NCBI RefSeq assembly: GCF_020510445.1
Contig: NZ_JAHBAG010000001.1
Location: 5,184,501-5,248,500, forward strand
DNA from: Hydrogenophaga taeniospiralis
GTDB taxonomy: Bacteria > Pseudomonadota > Gammaproteobacteria > Burkholderiales > Burkholderiaceae_C
Length of the DNA stretch: 64,000 bases
Direction: 5' to 3'
Of the stretch, positions 61,623 through 64,000 are shown one piece after another. The notes under the pieces are model-generated. The model did not search any database. It was not told where the DNA came from and worked only from the letters and a program-made list of their open reading frames with translations. The translations under genes were made by a program, and so were the position numbers. Numbering within the stretch: position 1 is the first letter of the stretch; each line of letters begins with the position of its first letter.

Positions 61623-62516
61623 ATGGACATCACGGTTCACACCGTCAACGCCTTCGCCGACGACCAGGCCGGGTCGGCCATCGGGGGCAACCCCGCCGGG
61701 GTCGTGCTGGCCGCCAACGGGCTCGGTGCCGCCCAGCGCCAGGCGCTCGCCGCGCGCCTGGGGTTGTCCGAGACCGTTTTCGTCAGCGCATCGGCGAGCG
61801 CTTCGCGTCGGCTGGAATTCTTCACCCCGACCCGACAGATCCCCCACTGCGGCCACGCCACCATCGCCGCCTTCTGGCTGATGCAGCACCTGGGGCAGTT
61901 GCGCGACGGGGTGCACAGCAAGGAAACCATCGACGGCCAGCGCGCCATCCTCATCGAGGGCGCGCGCGTGGCCATGGAACAAAGCGCGCCCACGTACACC
62001 GAGCTGGCCACGGACGCCCAGTTGCAGCAGGTACTGGACGCCCTGCAACTGCAGGCCGACGACCTGATCGCCGGGCCGCCGCCCGCGGTGGTGCACACGG
62101 GCAACGCCTTCCTGGTGGTGGGCGTGCGCAGCCGTGAGCGCCTGGCCGCCATCCAGCCCCAACTGGAGCGGATTCACCACCTCAGCGATGCCCATGACCT
62201 GATCGGGTTGTATGTGTTCTGCCTGCAGCCCGACCTGCCGGGTCGCCACGCGGCGGCGCGCATGTTCGCGCCGCGCTATGGCATCGACGAAGAAGCGGCC
62301 ACCGGCATGGCCGCCGGGCCGCTGGCCTGCTGGCTGCACGACCGGCTGGGCATGGCCCAAACCCGCTTCGTGCTGGAACAGGGCCGCCTCATGCCCCACC
62401 CGTCCCCCAGCCTGATCGACGTGTCGCTGGAAATCGGCTCCGCGGGCATTCAACGCCTGTGGGCCGGCGGCACGGCACGCCTGACCCGGACGCAGCAACT
62501 TTCCCTCAACGCCTGA
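61623..62516 (+). CDS. PhzF-family isomerase-like protein
   Basis: 297 aa. Two-domain PhzF fold (diaminopimelate epimerase-like). N-terminal VNAFADDQAGSAIGGNPAGV and active-site Glu in LGLSETVFVS; RQIPHCGHATIAAFWLM and EEAATGMAAGPLACWLHDR in later turns. Substrate unknown; no phenazine genes are nearby. ATG 61623 preferred to ATG 61617, because AAAGGA would touch the earlier ATG. Confidence 0.88.
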   Translation: MDITVHTVNAFADDQAGSAIGGNPAGVVLAANGLGAAQRQALAARLGLSETVFVSASASASRRLEFFTPTRQIPHCGHATIAAFWLMQHLGQLRDGVHSKETIDGQRAILIEGARVAMEQSAPTYTELATDAQLQQVLDALQLQADDLIAGPPPAVVHTGNAFLVVGVRSRERLAAIQPQLERIHHLSDAHDLIGLYVFCLQPDLPGRHAAARMFAPRYGIDEEAATGMAAGPLACWLHDRLGMAQTRFVLEQGRLMPHPSPSLIDVSLEIGSAGIQRLWAGGTARLTRTQQLSLNA

Positions 62517-62560
62517 AGAACCTCACCCCCGGCCACCGAAGGCCCGGGCGGACACCCACC

Positions 62561-62866
62561 ATGATCACCTGCTACCTGCGCTACATCATCGACCCCACCA
62601 AGCTCAAGGAATTCGAGCACTACGGCAAGCTCTGGATTCCGCTCGTCGAAAAATTCGGCGGGCAGCACCATGGCTATTTCCTGCCCTCGGAGGGCGCGAA
62701 CAACGTGGCGCTGGCCCTGTTCAGCTTCCCCAGCCTGGCCCTCTACGAAAGCTACCGCGCCCGCTCCTTCGAAGACCCGGACTGCCAGGCCGCGTTCCGC
62801 TACGCCGAGGAAACACGCTGCATCCTCAGCTACGAACGCAGCTTCTTCAGACCCGTGTTCGCCTGA
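62561..62866 (+). CDS. NIPSNAP-family protein
   Basis: 101 aa, a ferredoxin-like dimeric alpha/beta barrel: [40 protein letters not shown] and [15 protein letters not shown]. No catalytic role is established for bacterial members. 44 bp downstream of the PhzF-like gene. Confidence 0.86.
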   Translation: MITCYLRYIIDPTKLKEFEHYGKLWIPLVEKFGGQHHGYFLPSEGANNVALALFSFPSLALYESYRARSFEDPDCQAAFRYAEETRCILSYERSFFRPVFA

Positions 62867-62903
62867 GCATCACCGCGCCCGTCGGCGCCCTACACTTGGC
62901 GCC

Positions 62904-64000
62904 ATGGAGATCTACCTTGTTGGCGGCGCGGTGCGCGACGCCCTGATGAGCCCCGAAAACGCCGCATCCGGGCCGTCCCACGTGGACCGCGACTGGGTCG
63001 TGGTCGGCGCCACGCCCGAGGCCATGGTGCAACAGGGCTTCCTGCCCGTGGGGCGCGACTTCCCGGTGTTCCTGCACCCGCAGACGCGCGAGGAATACGC
63101 GCTCGCCCGCACCGAGCGCAAGACCGCGCCGGGCTACCGCGGCTTCGCCTTCCACACCGAACCGGGCGTCACGCTCGAGGACGACCTGGCGCGGCGCGAC
63201 CTCACCATCAACGCCATGGCGGTGACCCAGGCCGAAGCCGACGACCCGACCGGCGCCCGGCTGATCGACCCCTACGGTGGCCAGAGCGACCTGCGCGATC
63301 GGGTGCTGCGCCACGTGACCCATTCCTTCGCCGAGGACCCGGTGCGCATCCTGCGGCTGGCGCGTTTCGCGGCCCGCTTCCCCGACTTTTCCGTGGCGCC
63401 CGAAACCCTGGCCCTGATGCGGCAGATGGTGGAGCACGGCGAGGTGGACCACCTGGTGGCCGAACGCGTCTGGCAGGAGCTCGCGCGCGGCCTCATGGAG
63501 CAGCGGCCCAGCCGCATGTTCGAGGTGCTGCGCGCATGCGGTGCGCTGCAGCGCCTGCTACCCGAGGTGGAACGGCTCTGGGGCGTGCCGCAGCGCGCCG
63601 ACTACCACCCCGAGATCGACACCGGCGTGCACCTGATGATGGTGCTGGACATGAGCGCGCGCCTGGGCGCTTCGCTGCCCGTGCGCTTTGCCTGCCTGTG
63701 CCACGACCTGGGCAAGGGCACGACGCCGGCCGACGTGTTGCCGCGCCACATCGACCACGAGTCGCGCAGCGCGGAGCTGCTCAAGGGTGTGTGCGAGCGC
63801 CTGCGCGTGCCGGTGGAATGCCGGGAACTGGCCGACGTGGTGGCCCGCGAACACGGCCATCTGCACCGCAGCCTGGACCTGGGCGCCGCGGCCCGGGTGC
63901 GCCTGCTGGAGCGCTGCGACGCGTTCCGCAAACCGGCGCGCTTCGAGGACATCGTGCTGGCCTGCGAATGCGATGCACGCGGGCGCCTGGGCCACTTCGA
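62904..64000 (+). CDS. cca: Multifunctional CCA tRNA nucleotidyltransferase, 3' end beyond window
   Basis: First 365 codons of a class II CCA-adding enzyme that repairs tRNA 3' ends. N-terminal nucleotidyltransferase [14 protein letters not shown], with carboxylates in [28 protein letters not shown] and [16 protein letters not shown] as neck motifs. A C-terminal HD phosphohydrolase domain begins near [20 protein letters not shown] with HDLGKG. The HD domain marks the multifunctional proteobacterial form. Open to the window edge. Confidence 0.94.
   Translation, partial: MEIYLVGGAVRDALMSPENAASGPSHVDRDWVVVGATPEAMVQQGFLPVGRDFPVFLHPQTREEYALARTERKTAPGYRGFAFHTEPGVTLEDDLARRDLTINAMAVTQAEADDPTGARLIDPYGGQSDLRDRVLRHVTHSFAEDPVRILRLARFAARFPDFSVAPETLALMRQMVEHGEVDHLVAERVWQELARGLMEQRPSRMFEVLRACGALQRLLPEVERLWGVPQRADYHPEIDTGVHLMMVLDMSARLGASLPVRFACLCHDLGKGTTPADVLPRHIDHESRSAELLKGVCERLRVPVECRELADVVAREHGHLHRSLDLGAAARVRLLERCDAFRKPARFEDIVLACECDARGRLGHF

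Noticed and set aside
61623..62516. Phenazine biosynthesis gene
   Set aside because: Only the PhzF fold is present; no other phz genes are in the window.
1..64000. CRISPR arrays, prophage, tRNA or rRNA genes
   Set aside because: No regular spacer repeats, phage structural genes or tRNA/rRNA-like sequence found on reading both strands by eye.

Overview
The window is a GC-rich chromosomal segment of a betaproteobacterium, most likely Burkholderiales and close to Comamonadaceae (Hydrogenophaga/Variovorax-like). I infer this from strong GC bias at third codon positions, from families common in that group (DUF6279 lipoprotein, DUF2917, a complex I NDUFA9-like protein beside a lytic transglycosylase and CCA transferase), and from a family of GC-rich intergenic repeats. 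I see no phage, CRISPR array, tRNA or rRNA. The only mobile-element trace is a decayed IS3-type remnant near 5.2-5.5 kb.

Region 1 (1-5.2 kb, minus strand) is a siderophore module: a FecI-like ECF sigma factor, a FecR anti-sigma factor, a TonB-dependent receptor with an STN signalling domain, and the start of an N-hydroxylating siderophore monooxygenase. A Fur-box palindrome precedes the sigma gene. A shared two-block motif, read as the promoter of the cognate ECF sigma, precedes both fecR and the receptor.

Region 2 (5.5-37.2 kb) is a nearly complete choline-to-pyruvate catabolic locus in two divergent halves. Minus strand: choX-betB-betA (choline capture and oxidation to glycine betaine) and glyA-sdaA-soxBDAG-folB-purU (sarcosine to glycine to serine to pyruvate, plus one-carbon handling). 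Plus strand: a dipeptidase-fold protein, a betaine-binding protein, a phosphorylcholine phosphatase, a V4R-like protein, dgcAB-etfAB (dimethylglycine to sarcosine), gbcAB (betaine to dimethylglycine), an ABC ATPase and permease, a GbdR-type regulator and fdhA. Each N-methyl carbon can leave as formaldehyde or methylene-tetrahydrofolate and be passed to fdhA, glyA or purU. A 36-bp element with two direct half-sites 21 bp apart precedes both glyA and choX and is the best candidate GbdR operator.

Region 3 (37.3-48.9 kb) holds glmS, an Lrp-type regulator, a DUF2726 protein, glmU, a DUF6279 lipoprotein, a GntR-regulated polar amino-acid ABC transporter, an anion/arsenite-type transporter and a small PKD lipoprotein. 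Region 4 (48.9-64 kb) is mixed: a metallo-beta-lactamase-fold hydrolase, TetR, TfoX-like, DUF2917 and LysR genes, a DMT transporter, 5-formyl-THF cyclo-ligase, a lytic transglycosylase, an NDUFA9-like protein, an OmpP1/FadL porin with a DUF302 lipoprotein divergent from a CsoR-family repressor, GST, PhzF-like and NIPSNAP proteins, and a truncated CCA-adding enzyme at the right edge.
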